A stretch of 64,000 nucleotides of DNA from Sinotaia quadrata (GCA_028829895.1 CM054182.1:20537501-20601500); one strand, 5' to 3'; positions 11,321 to 22,745 are shown, counted from the first letter of the stretch. Made by a program: numbers and translations. Notes: generated by a model not told the origin, from the sequence alone.

Positions 11321-12283
11321 GTATTGTATATCGCCCACACATAAAAGTATACCTACGAATTTCCGGTTAATGAACACATTCAACATATGTTTAATCTGGT
11401 GCATCAAACGCTTCTTTCATATCTCTCCTCGCACCCTTACTTTCCTCAAACATCCACTCTGTATATAGCTCATCTTCACAAACACCTCCCCATGGAGTCA
11501 GTCGCCAGACTCAACCCTGTGTCTATGGGCCAACCCTATAAGCAGCATAAATAAAGAAACAAAACAACAACGTGCTATGTCTACAAAAGCAGCATAAATC
11601 AAAAGACAACGCACCAAACACGACAAAATGAGCCACTCGTCTTCAACAAATACGCGTAGACCCTCTTAGTGCACTCCATTACACAAACAGCTTCAAAGCA
11701 TCTTAAACGCCCGAATCACTATTTATTGCAAATCACGGAACGAATATATGCAGAATAATTTGCTCACAACAGACCTCTCTGCCTGCAAAACGCCGGACAG
11801 ACAAGGGAAGCGATCTTGGTTTTCCAAGCTAGACAACCGTCAAGGGAGGTAAGGGTAGCTTTGATGTTGGCGGGGGCATGTTCTACTGTCTCTTCCAAAT
11901 AAACAAGTGCCTAGTGGCAGTTACAACCATGGCATCGAGCAGATGGATGTTAAGATTCTAGAGAAGAAAAAAAAATTGAATCTTACATTAGCAGCAAAAA
12001 ATAAAAATAAATAAAATCATGCCCAAAGGAATGTCGTAAGTGCTCTCTAACTGTCGATTTTGTAAGCGTTTCAGTTTTAGAGGTGGCAGTAAACTGCAAT
12101 GAAATGTTGTTCTCTGCTTTTCTTATATTTTACCTACTGGGTTTCTACGACTACACCAAAAAAATAATTCGGTGTACATGGTTAAAATAATGTAAAAATC
12201 TCAAATTAAAAATAGAAAACTGTTAACATTTAAACGAGGTGTTTGCGAAGTGGTCTGCACGGTGCCAATGACCTTGCACAAGC
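11321..12283. other. Unique stretch, no gene supported
   Basis: Mixed-composition unique DNA. The words AAGCAGCATAAAT and CTATGTCTACAAAAGCAGCA indicate a small local duplication near 11550-11610. An ATG in a good context at 11930 is followed by only ten codons. Confidence 0.5.
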
Positions 12284-12410
12284 ATGAGAACTAAAATTAG
12301 AAATCTGGCGGAACTGAGACAGTCTACAATTTGGCAGGAGTGGGTGGCAAACACGTCGCAAGGTCTAAGATTTGCAGGAAATGCCAAATCAGAGACGTCA
12401 CAATCTATAG
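12284..12410 (+). other. Weak candidate first coding exon (ATG to splice donor)
   Basis: An ATG at 12284 has A at -3. It opens a frame of 42 codons beginning MRTKIRNLAEL that ends at a near-ideal donor, TATAG|GTAAGTT, at 12410/12411. The predicted peptide is polar and not made of repeats, unlike most frames here. Against it: no recognised family, no promoter signal, no matching acceptor, and read-through would also stay open to 12529. Chance is a good explanation. Confidence 0.15.
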
Positions 12411-12494
12411 GTAAGTTAAAGTGCTTCGCAACAGTGACTGAAACCGCAACAAAGGCACATTATCTCGACACGGAGACAATAGAAGTAATAAACA

Positions 12495-12655
12495 TAAATA
12501 TGTCACTGATATATCCAATATGTCTCTAACTAAACAATGAGTTATGTCCTTAAACATACTACTGAGTTACCAAATAAGTCCCTACATAAAAAATAAGTCA
12601 CTAAATATGTTACTAAAATTTACACTGAGTTACAAAACATGTCCTTAAAGGGAGA
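12495..12655. repeat. Degenerate ~40-bp repeat
   Basis: AATATGTCACTGA, CAATATGTCTCTAACTA, GAGTTATGTCCTTAA, AATAAGTCCCTA and similar words recur at about 25 to 45 bp. The array is strongly diverged. Confidence 0.65.
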
Positions 12656-13429
12656 AAAACAGAACAAGGAGAGAAAGAAAACAAGAGGGAGAGAAAGAGA
12701 AACAGAGGGAGAGAGGAAAGAGCTTGAGGGCTGGAAGAAAGACGAGGAATATCACACACTTGAAATCACACTATCGTACGTCTACTGTTTAATTCCTGCA
12801 AGTCAGCAAAGTTTTCAGTGATCTATTGTGAACATTAATAATTTAAACCATCATAATTTCGTTAACTAATAACTCAGAACGTGTCAACTGTAGCTATTGG
12901 CACTTTTAAAGCGCCGTGTGTTTGCGGTAGGTCGGATAGGGCGGGTGCAACACATAACGGGAGGAAGAAAACGGACCTCATATGAAGAATTAAGGAGACT
13001 CGTTTCCGAACTGAAGGTATAAGTGCATGCGGACGCACATTTGTGTCACTTCTGAATGAATACATTAAATCCACAGCAGGCTGCCTTCGGCGCAGCTATT
13101 TTTGATATTATGATTTGCGAGAAAAAAGATTTTTTAAATTACTTTTGACGTGAATCTTCACTCTCCTGCGCCCATTATTTGCAATTTACGGGAAACCTTG
13201 TTTGTGGCAATAAAGTTCAGTTTTGGTTTTCAAACTGTACACGGAGATAGTTTAAATCCGATAACGTGTCCCTACTGCTTGTCCAATCAACGGAATTGTC
13301 TGTCAATGTAAGGTAAGAGTGGAAGGAAAATATAACGTTTTTTTAAATGTGGTTCCATTTAAAAATGCAAAAGGACGGTTCATCCAAAAGTGGGCGGGTT
13401 GGGTGGGCGGGGAGAGAGTGGGGATCGTA
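12656..13429. other. Purine-rich lead-in and unique stretch
   Basis: At 12656-12745 the plus strand is mostly A and G (GAGAGAAAGAGAAACAGAGG). The remainder is unique. The short frames here, for example minus 12874-13074, have no recognisable motif. Confidence 0.5.
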
Positions 13430-14110
13430 GGAGACAGGAAGGATAGAGAAAGAGATAATCGAGAAAATGTGAGAGAAAATGGAAACAAGAACGAGCGAAA
13501 GTAAAGCTCGAAAGAAAAAGACTGAAGAACAGATAAAATGCGCGCGAGAAAGAGAGAGAATTAGACAGTACTGAAGAATAAGAAAGCGAGAAAGAAAAGT
13601 AGCGAGTGAGCAAGTAAACAAAGAAAGAAAGAGGGGCAAGTGAGTGAGAAAGATTTTTTTTTTAAATATCAAACATGCAGAGAGAAATATGGCAGGAAAC
13701 AAGTGAGAAAGTCGGCAAGCGAGCGAGAAAGAGGCAGGTAGAGAAGGAAAGAGAGAGAAAGTGTGAGAAAGAAAGAGACAGTAAAGAAGGAGAGAGAGTG
13801 AGGGAAAGAAAGAGACAGGTAGAGAAGGAAAGAGAGAGAAAGTGTGAGAAAGCGACAGTAAAGAAGGAAAGAGAGAGAAAGTGAGAGAAAGAAAGAGACA
13901 GGTAGAGAAGGAAAGAGAGAGAGAAAGAAAGAGACAGGTAGAGGGGAAGAGAGAGAAAGAAAGAGACAGGTAGAGAAGGAAAGAGAGAGAAAGAGACAGT
14001 AAAAGAGAGAAAGTGAGAGAAAGAAAGAGACAGGTGGAGAAGAAAAGAGACAACATGGGAGAGAAGGTGGGGTGGGGTAGCAGAGCAAGAAATGGAGAGA
14101 ATGCGCGAGA
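13430..14110. repeat. ~650-bp polypurine (GA-rich) tract with internal ~60-bp repeats
   Basis: The plus strand is almost entirely A and G, built from GAGACAGGTAGAGAAGGAAA, GAGAGAGAAAGTGTGAGAAA and AAGAGACAGTAAAGAAGG blocks that recur between about 13725 and 14045. The minus strand is therefore pyrimidine-rich and lacks stops in more than one frame. It yields frames of 283 and 139 codons composed almost wholly of Ser, Leu, Phe and Pro. These are composition artefacts, not proteins. The tract contains mirror-like segments that could form triplex DNA. Confidence 0.95.
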
Positions 14111-14816
14111 AGATTCTGAGAGGAGTATTGTGACGCCCTGAATTAAATCACCAAATGAAATTCCAGATGCATAAGCATTCTGATCATGGTTCAATTCTAA
14201 TCATAGATGGCTAATTGACATCCAAAATGTACCTTAAATTTGACAATTATTACTGAAATAAAAATTAACGTCATCGTTTATTGGGCAGACGTTGAAGTAA
14301 TAAACATAATCATGGGGTTTCTTTTTGCAGTATAAAAATAGAAATATAACAGCTGTTTGATGAGCAAATTTAGTCATCTGGTGGGCAAACTGAATTGTCA
14401 ATTATTTAATTTGTGCAACTGTGGTCATAATTTATGTGATGGGCAGGTATCAGGTTTTTATGGGGGAAATGCAGGTAACAGTTGAAAAGTAGATATCAGT
14501 GAAGAGACAATATTCGTCAGGAAAACACAGGCATCAACTGTTAATTACCAGGTATAGTTATCTGTGACAGAAAGGGAACAGGACAAATTTGTTAATGATA
14601 CTTATATGTGAGTAAAATAGACATAATGATCCAATACAACATTGTGTTACCACTCATAATATTTGGAGCATTTCAAAGAATGATTTATTCCAGATAGCTG
14701 ACTGTTCTTGTTGTCATTTATAGTAGTAAGTTCTAAAAACATTTTTTAAACTGTACAAAGAAGCACGAATTCTTTAAAACTGTCAGTCCTAATTGTCCAT
14801 TGTAAGATAGCAAGTT
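14111..14816. other. AT-rich stretch, no gene seen
   Basis: Loose GGTATCAG / GGTAACAG / AGATATCAG words around 14440-14560 hint at a very old array. No gene or RNA supported. Confidence 0.5.
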
Positions 14817-15270
14817 CTACTATATAACAAGTAGCTAAAACGCATACTATGGCCGACAATGCAGCTCAAACATATTCTATAACAAGTAGCTAAAACACAT
14901 ACTATGGCAGACAATGCAGCTCAAACATATTCTATAACTAGTAGCTAAAACGCATACTATGGCAGACAATGCAGCTCAAACATATTCTATAACTAGTAGC
15001 TAAAACGCATACTATGGCAGACAATGCAGCTCAAACATATTCTATAACTAGTAGCTAAAACACATACTATGGCAGACAATGCAGCTCAAACATACTCTAT
15101 AACTAGTAGCTAAAATGCATACTATGGCAGACAATGCAGCTCAAACATATTCTATAACTAGTAGCTAAAACACATACCATGGCAGACAATGCAGCTCAAA
15201 TATATTCTATAACTAGTAGCTAAAATACATACTATGGCAGACAATGCAGCTAAAGCACCAACTATGGTAA
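14817..15270. repeat. 55-bp minisatellite, 8 copies
   Basis: GTAGCTAAAA occurs at 14831, 14886, 14941, 14996, 15051, 15106, 15161 and 15216, exactly 55 bp apart. Each is followed by CATACTATGGCAGACAATGC and AGCTCAAACATATTCTATAA. Copies 1 and 2 have AACAAGTAG where later ones have AACTAGTAG. Very homogeneous, hence young or actively homogenised. Confidence 0.98.
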
Positions 15271-16253
15271 ATAACTGAGATTAAAAAAAAAAACAACCTA
15301 AAACACAAAGCGTGGCAAACAATGCAGCAATATCAGGTACTTTAGCAGTCAAAGCATCTGAAACCGCAACTCGAACAGACAAAATAGATATTTTAAATAG
15401 CGACATATGGACAGACAAAGCAGATAACAAAACCCCTCTTGATTACTACAGCACATCAAATAGACATTAACTAACTAACGAACAAATAACAATAGCAGCA
15501 ACATAATCCAGTGGTAGCATTATCCTAAGCTGGTAAACCATTTAGCAATCACTTCGGGCAGGAAATTCTGGTCCACTTTTGTTACAGATTAAGCAGGCAG
15601 AGAAATAGAGATAAGACCTTTAAGATCGCAGAGGATAGTTAAGTATGCTGTCACTGAGCCGGGTGGGATGATAAACAGAAGTAGTAGGAAGTGGTACAAT
15701 CTTCATTTATCGACATGAATGCATCGCCTACCCCGTTTTCTAAACTTACGGGACAGGAAGAGAGCTGGTGGAAAGGTTTGGGACTAAAAGTGTGCTGTGA
15801 AGCAGATTCATACGATTCTGTTCATTCGCCCCTGTTGAGGGAGTGTGGCGAGTTCAAATTACCAAGGGCGATAACCCGTCGAAGTGCCGCATTCAGTGCA
15901 AGACATGCCACCTTTTGTTTATCACAGAAGCATGTCTGCTCAACTACTCTCAGTGCTGCTACACTCTGCAAGTGAACGGATGGATCACATTTAAGAATTT
16001 ATTTATTTATTTTAGCCATCACGCCGTAGCCAATGCCAACGCTGGACATAATGCAGTCCGCAATTACGCAGGACTGACACACAGCGCTGTCGTGCATGAG
16101 TGCCAATTTATAAGACTGAAATTATCCGTAATAGACAGAAGGGTGCCAAGGAATGCAAAATACCTATAATGTGTCGTGAGGACAAGATTAGAAGAAATCT
16201 TTATATAAAAAAAATTCCAGGTATTCTGTTGTCGTCTGAAACAAAGCGTCTCT
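15271..16253. other. Unique stretch with two overlapping unrecognised frames
   Basis: From about 15690 to 16170 GC content rises and two plus-strand frames stay open (15691-15975 and 15843-16169, 94 and 108 codons). The second contains a plausible acceptor, TTATTTATTTATTTTAG, at about 16015. Neither matches a family I know. The segment could be exon-derived or transposon-derived, or open by chance. Confidence 0.35.
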
Positions 16254-16503
16254 TTGCAAATGAAACCAGAATAGCATAATTACCAAGACTAAGCGTTAAA
16301 ATAGCAATGTATTGTACAAATTAAACCAGAATAACATAGTTACCAAGACTAAACGTTAAAATAGCAATGTACTGTACAAATTAAACCAGAATAACATAGT
16401 TACCAAGACTAAACGTTAAAATAGCAATGTACTGTACAAATTAAACCAGAATAGCATAGTTACCAAGACTAAACGTTAAAATAGCAATGTATTGAACAAA
16501 TGA
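16254..16503. repeat. 60-bp minisatellite, 4 copies
   Basis: AAACCAGAATARCATARTTA recurs at 16263, 16323, 16383 and 16443, exactly 60 bp apart, followed by CCAAGACTAARCGTTAAAAT and AGCAATGTAYTG. Copies 2 and 3 are identical and the edge copies carry substitutions. Confidence 0.97.
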
Positions 16504-16860
16504 CAGTCACCCAACGGTCAAAGACCAGAAAAGTTCCTGAGTTTAAACTCTTAAATGCTAATGTATTGTAGAACTGTCAGCCAACGGTAAGTGGCTAGGA
16601 CTTTTAACGTGGTAATGACTAAAATAAACGCCTATCGTAGGGTTGACACTCACGATTAAAGGACTAAAATAAACGCCTGTATTAAGAACTGACACTCACG
16701 ATTAATGACTAAAGATTAAACCTATCACACGCCGCTCGTAGAGATGACACTCACGATTAATGACTAAACTAAACGCCTCTCGTAGAACTTACACTCACGA
16801 TGAATGACTAAACTCCTCTCGTAGAACTGACACTCACGATTAATGACTAAAGACTTAAAC
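16504..16860. repeat. Irregular 36-50-bp array, about 6 copies
   Basis: GACACTCACGATTAATGACT recurs with CTAAAATAAACGCCT and CTCGTAGAACT words at uneven spacing. Copies lose or gain whole words, and the start shows diverged CCAACGGT-containing versions. Confidence 0.85.
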
Positions 16861-17466
16861 ATACTATGCACATGTTCCGTAGAATGTAATGACTGTGATG
16901 GACAGCTGCAATGGATTATCGACTTTTTTTTAGGTGTGTACATTACAGAACTTGCTAGCTTACAATGGACAATTAGGACTGACAGTTTTAAGGAATTCGT
17001 GCTTCTTTGTACAGTTAAAAATGCTTTTAGAACTTACTACCATAAATGACAACGAGAACAATTCAGCTATCTGGAATAAATGATTCTTTGACAATAAAGT
17101 CTTGTAGAACCCAGATAACTAAGACCAACAAGTCTAACGAATGTACGATTCATTCTACAATAAAATGTTGTAGGCTTACTTAGAGCGAGCAAGTAAGACT
17201 GACAGCTACGAGAAGTAAGGAATTTACTGTTTAGTTACCGAACTGATAACAGACAAGAAAAACTGACAAGTGACAACTGAAAAAAAAAAATCCCTGACAG
17301 TTATTTCAAGAGGATTGAAAAGAGTTGTGCAACGGACTAGCTTGAAACTACGTTTCCTTCTGAAAAGGTTGGGGTGAATTCAGCATAATAATCAGTAACA
17401 ATCTCAACAAATTTCATCATTTATCAAAAGCAAGATTAAAAGTATTTCCTTGATTTTAAATTAATT
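16861..17466. other. AT-rich unique stretch, no gene seen
   Basis: A 68-codon plus frame spans 16843-17049 without recognisable motifs. GTAGAAC and TTACTTAGAGC-like words echo the previous array faintly. Confidence 0.45.
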
Positions 17467-17575
17467 CTTTTTGTACTCATTAATATAAGCTATTTATTTA
17501 TGTTTTTGTACTCATTAATATAAGCTATTTATTATGTTTTTGTACTCATTAATATAAGCTATTTATTATGTTTTA
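17467..17575. repeat. 36/37-bp tandem repeat, 3 copies
   Basis: TTTTTGTACTCATTAATATA followed by AGCTATTTATTATG occurs three times. The first copy has one extra base (TTTATTTATG). Confidence 0.95.
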
Positions 17576-17856
17576 ATTAAAAGAAGGAATTGATAGCTAT
17601 GAAATTACTCTGAATTTAAGTCCACGCGCACGTGAGACGGCGTGGGGTTCGTCTTTCATAACACTCTCGTGACTAATTATAAACATAGTCAGCACTTTTA
17701 TGCAGCAGTGCTAAAGACAGTAAACGGTAATCTTTCATCAATGAAACAACCTGTCAAGAAAATAGCTGAAGTGGAGAGAGACTGATCGCTTTCTTTCCAG
17801 GAAAAGCAACCAAGTCTTCAGTCTTCCTTCGTGTATATACTGTACAATGAAACACT
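17576..17856. other. Unique stretch, no gene seen
   Basis: Mixed-composition DNA without array, RNA gene or sizeable open frame. Confidence 0.5.
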
Positions 17857-17924
17857 TGATCACTCAATTTTTGCCATCTCAGGCAATACGTGATCACCCA
17901 ATTTTTGCCACCTCAGACAACTGC
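17857..17924. repeat. 34-bp tandem duplication
   Basis: Copies start at 17857 and 17891 with TGATCACYCAATTTTTGCCA and continue with YCTCAGRCAA. The duplication lies immediately next to the foldback element at 17932. Confidence 0.88.
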
Positions 17925-17931
17925 GTGCCCA

Positions 17932-18022
17932 GACAAATGCACGTTATGGTTAGGGTTAGGTTTAGAACGTGATTTCGTCATCGCGCTTTTGTCCATTGCG
18001 TTTTTGTCGGCGCATATTTGTC
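17932..18022. mobile_element. MITE-like 91-bp foldback carrying TTAGGG-type motif
   Basis: The ends are imperfect inverted repeats: GACAAATGCACG at the left and GCGCATATTTGTC (reverse complement GACAAATATGCGC) at the right. Inside lies GGTTAGGGTTAGGTTT, two units of the animal telomeric repeat type. On the minus strand follow three diverged 15-bp subunits of the form GACAAAARCGCRATG. There is no coding capacity. A non-autonomous DNA transposon or foldback remnant fits, but no target-site duplication could be fixed. Confidence 0.4.
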
Positions 18023-19162
18023 AGTGAACTGTAGAGATTTATCCTGAATATCATATGTGCTATCAAGCACATCAGGAGGAAGGTTCTCAGTTTCATGTGT
18101 GTTTACTCAACACATCATGAAGAATGTTCACAGAGATGTTTGTGAATTCTGAAGACCAAACAACAAATCTCCGCCATATTAGCTCTCTAACGAAATTCAC
18201 GGGAAACAACTTAGAGCAACACGATTTACTGATAAGCTGATAACAAAGCTGGATGCACACACCAGCGAATTCGAGTACAGCAGTCACTGTAGTGTGAAGT
18301 AACAAACAAAAAGGCTTGCTCATACGCTAATGATTGACTTTATGACCAGACTCGAGTTATGTTCAAATTCAAAGTGATTAGAAAGGAGTACTTCTTCAAC
18401 AAAGAAATTTCCCGACCATCCCCACTGGATGAATTTGATATGAACAAGTGTGAAACTATTATTCAGAATAAAACTACTCATCCAGTTGAAATTGGTTTGG
18501 ATTGCATCAGCAATTTTCTAGCATTTTACTCCAACTCTAACCCTTACAAAAATACCATCATAAGGAGTGCACAATTGTCACTCTGACAATTTAACAATTT
18601 ATATAACAATTAAGTCTAGATATAGGGATAGCCGGATAGGCAAATGTACTCGACCACAGTAACCATGCTCTCTTATGTTATTTCTTAAAGAATACAATTA
18701 TGATTGATGCATAGACCACCCGTGTTAGCGTGACTCAGTTATATGCTATAAGCTGGTGTCAGTCACATGTACTTACTTACTAGCCTGACTGGTGTATGTA
18801 TCAGGGCCACGAGCTATCTTCTAAAACTATCTTCTATTCTACATTATCTATCATTCATCTTTCTAACAGGTGTGGCCAGGCAGGTGTGTTTTGGGGATTA
18901 GCCTAAGGTTACGGGCGGTATAGATGGTGGAGAATTAACATCCTGCCCACCTCCCAGGAAAACGTCACAAAGCTTTGGGAAGGACTAGGTGATGAACATA
19001 CAATGGGTTTGGGCTTGTATAAAAAGTTGGAATAAGATGGGAACCAGTTGGATGGGATGCCTATTTTTAAAAAGGTGTTTGGCCCCTGCCGGCATATGCT
19101 GCCAAATAGTCTCCCTTTTCGTTAAGAATGATAAAAGTTGCGTTTTCGTAGGTACATGTATA
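18023..19162. other. Unique stretch, no gene supported
   Basis: Short frames occur on both strands (for example minus 18093-18323, 76 codons; plus 18359-18586, 75 codons). None has a recognisable domain. Around 18870-18960 the sequence is GC-richer (GGCCAGGCAGGTGTG, CCTGCCCACCTCCCAGG) and could be part of a dispersed element. Confidence 0.4.
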
Positions 19163-19580
19163 TTTTTTGACACCACTCCAAAGATTAATTAAAATGATGA
19201 CGTCGGTATATTAGCCATAAATATTGACGCTATCATAAACAAAGCAATTCAAATACATCTTTTGACACAACTCCAAAGATTAATTAAAATGATGACGTCG
19301 GTATATTAGCCATAAATATTGACTCTATCATAAACAAAGCAATTCAAATACATCTCTTGACACCACTCCAAAGATTAATTAAATGATGACGTCGGTATAT
19401 TAGCCATAAATATTGACGCTATCATAAACAAAGCAATTCAAATACATCTCTTGACACCACTCCAAAGATTAATTAAATGATGACGTCGGTATATTAGCCA
19501 TAAATATTGACGCTATCAAAAACAAAGCAATTCAAATACATCTCTTGACACCACTCCAAAGATTAAATGATGACGTCGGT
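19163..19580. repeat. 94/95-bp minisatellite, about 4.4 copies
   Basis: TTGACACMACTCCAAAGATT occurs at 19167, 19262, 19357, 19451 and 19545 (spacing 95, 95, 94, 94). Units contain AATGATGACGTCGGTATATT and GACGCTATCATAAACAAAGC. A one-base deletion in an A-run (TTAAAATG to TTAAATG) separates early from late copies. The last copy is truncated. Each unit has TGACGTCG, one base from a CRE site. Confidence 0.97.
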
Positions 19581-20334
19581 GATGGAATACTTTAAGCTTG
19601 GTGTGAAAAATTCACCAGTTATGTGTGTGTGTGGGTTGGTGTGAGTGTGGGTGTATGCCAAAACCATACTGTAGTGGATTGATTCAGAGAATTTATGGAC
19701 CGTGGTTAAAAAGCATCCGGCGTACAGAAAGTAAGAAAACGGTTTCACAGCTTAAGTGACTCAATTCACTTTCGAGTGGGTGAGAGATGCGAGGTGTGTG
19801 TGTGTGGGTAGAGGGGGGGGGGCTAACTTTCCACTTTCCGTTCTCTCTTGCATGAAGGACTTGCTTTGAAGAATATGATCTCTGAGCCAATAGGGCTGAA
19901 AATCTGCTTACACTCAGGCCTTTGGTTATTACTCTTACCAAGTGGGAGGGGTAACAGCCTCTACAGGTTAACCTGTGTTCAGCTCACCACGCCCTCTACT
20001 GGGGATGGCCGTACGTTCTTGCTAAAGGCTGCTACATGGTGTGCTACATCTCAGCCTTCAGTAGAACTGATACAAACATGCCCTTTCACACAAGGAAACT
20101 GATAGAGGGGTCGGGTTTGAGAAGCTGAAGGAGAAACGAGCGATGAGGATAAGTTCCCTATTTGAAATAATTAACGGTAGAAAGTGTCAACCTGGTCAGA
20201 GCTCTTTACTATTTACACTCAGTAGCTTCCGTCTGCAAAAAAATGTCCGACAATAACAGCAGTCTTCACCAATGAGTTAGACCGGCTGTCTTCGTGCCAC
20301 TGTTACAATAGCACCACCTTTTCTTTCGCAAAAC
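19581..20334. other. Unique stretch with G-rich and GT-rich words
   Basis: Short GT-rich tracts lie at about 19621-19660 and 19794-19808, and a run of ten G at about 19813-19822. An open frame of about 84 codons (19848-20102, no ATG at the left edge) contains GC-richer sequence but no known motif. Confidence 0.45.
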
Positions 20335-20392
20335 GCCACGTCATGGACACTGGTCTACTGAGCTCACGTCATGGACACTGGTCTACTGCGCT
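20335..20392. repeat. 28-bp tandem duplication
   Basis: TCATGGACACTGGTCTACTG appears at 20341 and 20369 with AGCTCACG between, an exact direct duplication in a GC-richer setting. Confidence 0.93.
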
Positions 20393-21059
20393 CATTGACA
20401 GTATAAACGTTCTCCGGACGATTAAATTTGGATTATATTAAGCGCCGTAAGGTGACAATTACCCCCAAACTGGGTAACCAGTAATGCTAGGCACCATATC
20501 TAACCAAATAACAGTCCGTAACGAGGACGCGGGCTACAACAAAAATCAATGCGTGTTTAGTACAAATTACAGGCGTGGTTAGTAGAACAAAACAATTGTA
20601 GTCTTGTGTAAGAGACTAGAGATAGAGATGTATAGTCCGCATTAGCCAGTTCATTATATCAATGTCCCCCCGGGAGAAAGCCGTCATTATAGCTTAGATG
20701 CAAACCGGTCGTAAAGGAAATTCCATCTCCTGTCATCATCGTAATTCAGCAATCTTGCCATGGTGCACATGCTTTTGGGTGGTGGTGGTGTAGAAATAGT
20801 GGGGATCTGGGTAAGCCTCTCACATAAGTCATACACAGTCTAATAGTTTTCGCTTTTTAGGAATACTGAGATAAGACTGTCGGCTTTATTTACAGTGTGT
20901 TAACTAACACTTTATGGTGATAACTGTTACGGCAAAATTTTGTGAACTCTCTTGCATGAGATAAGCTGTATATAATTTTGTTTGCATGCTTTGATTTGCA
21001 ACTGCAAACGGACCTTTAACGTCTTTGCTTACACCACATTTTCATTTCGTTTTTAACAC
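20393..21059. other. Unique stretch, no gene seen
   Basis: No frame of note. GGGTGGTGGTGGTGTAG at about 20776-20792 is a short (GGT)n run. Otherwise mixed AT-rich DNA. Confidence 0.5.
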
Positions 21060-22045
21060 TGAAGTTATATACTCCTTGAACAGTGAGCAGAACACACAAG
21101 ACACCAGTTATACATTTCTTGAACAATGGCCGAACGCCTAAGATATATCATACTATCTTAATAGTGAGCCTAACAATTAAGATATCTCAAATTATGTACC
21201 TGAATAGTGACATTAACACTTCAGACTGTTTATTAACTGCCTGGAAATTGAGCACAAGACAAGAACTATTCAGTAAAAGAAGCCTGAATAGTCAGTGAAA
21301 GCAAGACACAGGACATAAAGACATAGCAAGACACGGGACATGAAGATATAGCAAGACAAAGGACATGAAGACATAACAAGACATAGGACATGAAGGCATA
21401 GCAAGACATAGGCATGAAGACAGAGCAAGACACAGGACATGATAGAGCAATATATAGGACAAGAGGACATAGCAAGACACAGGACATGAGGACATAGCAA
21501 GACACAGGACAAGAGGACATAGCAAGACACAGGACATGAGGACATAGCAAGGGAAAGGACATGAGGACATAGCAAGGCAAAGGACATGAGGACATAGCAA
21601 GACACAGGACAAGAGGACATAGCAAGACACAGGACAAGAGGACATAGCAAGACACAGGACATGAGGACATAGCAAGGCAAAGGACATGAGGACATAGCAA
21701 GGCAAAGGACATGAGAACACAGCAAGGGAAAGGACATGAGGACATAGCAAGGCAAAGGACGTGAGGACATAGCAAGGCAAAGGACATGATGACATAGCAA
21801 GGCAAAGGACATGAGGACATAGCAAGGGAAAGGACATGAGGACATAGCAAGACAAAGGACATGAGGACATAGCAAGGGAAAGGACATGAGGACATAGCAA
21901 GGCAAAGGACATGAGGACATAGCAAGGCAAAGGACATGAGGATATAGCAAGACACAGGACAAATCTTACTAGATGCCTAAACAGTGAGCTAAGACTTAAC
22001 TACGTAAGACACCTCTTACTAACGACCTGAACACTAAGCCTGTGG
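21060..22045. repeat. Decayed ~45-50-bp array enclosing a 25-bp array
   Basis: On both sides of the homogeneous block at 21297-21962 lie diverged units of the form CTGAATAGTGAGCNTAACA followed by CTTAAGACANC (for example 21175-21225 and 21972-22035). The match of left and right flanks suggests one older array in which the 25-bp unit later expanded. Confidence 0.6.
21297..21962. repeat. 25-bp minisatellite, about 26 copies
   Basis: Unit GACATAGCAAGACACAGG plus ACATGAG, with subtypes GACACAGG, GGCAAAGG and GGGAAAGG at one site and ACATGAG or ACAAGAG at another. The left end (21297-21440) is less regular. Because 25 is not a multiple of 3 and the unit has no stop on the minus strand, all three minus frames stay open for 212 to 230 codons, reading Cys/Leu/Met/Ser-rich repeats. 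This is a mathematical consequence of the period, not evidence of a gene. Confidence 0.97.
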
Positions 22046-22389
22046 CTTTTGTTTCGGTACAAAACTGAAATAGCAGTATAATGCAGTCATTTTTTTTAAA
22101 AGTGCGTTGTTTTTTTCTAAGGGTGTTAAAATATTTTCTGTGCAACAATATTATCTGCATTATTTCATTTCAAGTTAAATAGGTTAGAATTTGTCAGATT
22201 CAACATTTTAATAAATACATGATATACATGCTTCGGTTTGTAAACTGAAATGTATAAGCAAAATGCGCTGTAATTTATTGTACTTTATTACGGTGAACTG
22301 CTTCAACAAGTGGTTGTCATAGCGATATTTATAGAAATTAAATGTTTGAATAAAAGGTGGAAAGTGCTTCAAGACACTGTGATGCTTTT

Positions 22390-22650
22390 TGGTTGTGTTG
22401 ATATAACCAAAATGTTTCATGATAATGGCACTCTTTAGTTACGATGATATAACCAAAATGTTTCATGATAATGGCACTCTTTAGTTACGATGATATAACC
22501 AAAATGTTTCATGATAATGGCACTCTTTAGTTAAGATGATATAACCAAAATGTTTCATGATAATGGCACTCTTTAGTTACGATGATATAACCAAAATGTT
22601 TCATGATAATGGCACTCTTTAGTTAAGATGATGCAACCGAAATGTTTGAA
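22390..22650. repeat. 46-bp minisatellite core, about 6 copies
   Basis: ATATAACCAAAATGTTTCAT occurs at 22401, 22447, 22493, 22539 and 22585, exactly 46 bp apart, with a diverged sixth copy at 22631 (ATGCAACCGAAATGTTTGAA). That sixth copy matches the surrounding old units and links core and array. The copies differ mainly at GTTACG versus GTTAAG. Confidence 0.97.
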
Positions 22651-22745
22651 GAATACGCGAGGTGTTTTGTTTAAATGGTTTACAAAGACACATTTAAAAG
22701 TTTGAACAAAATGCACTAACTATGCTTGAGTTTGTAAGCCGAAAT

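Noticed and set aside
13343..14194. 283-codon minus-strand frame, Ser/Leu/Phe-rich, looking like a multi-span membrane protein
   Set aside because: It is the complement of a polypurine tract; several frames are open and composition alone explains it.
17945..17965. TTAGGG-type motif as evidence of a chromosome end or fusion point
   Set aside because: Only about two units are present, inside a small foldback structure; it is better explained as part of that element.
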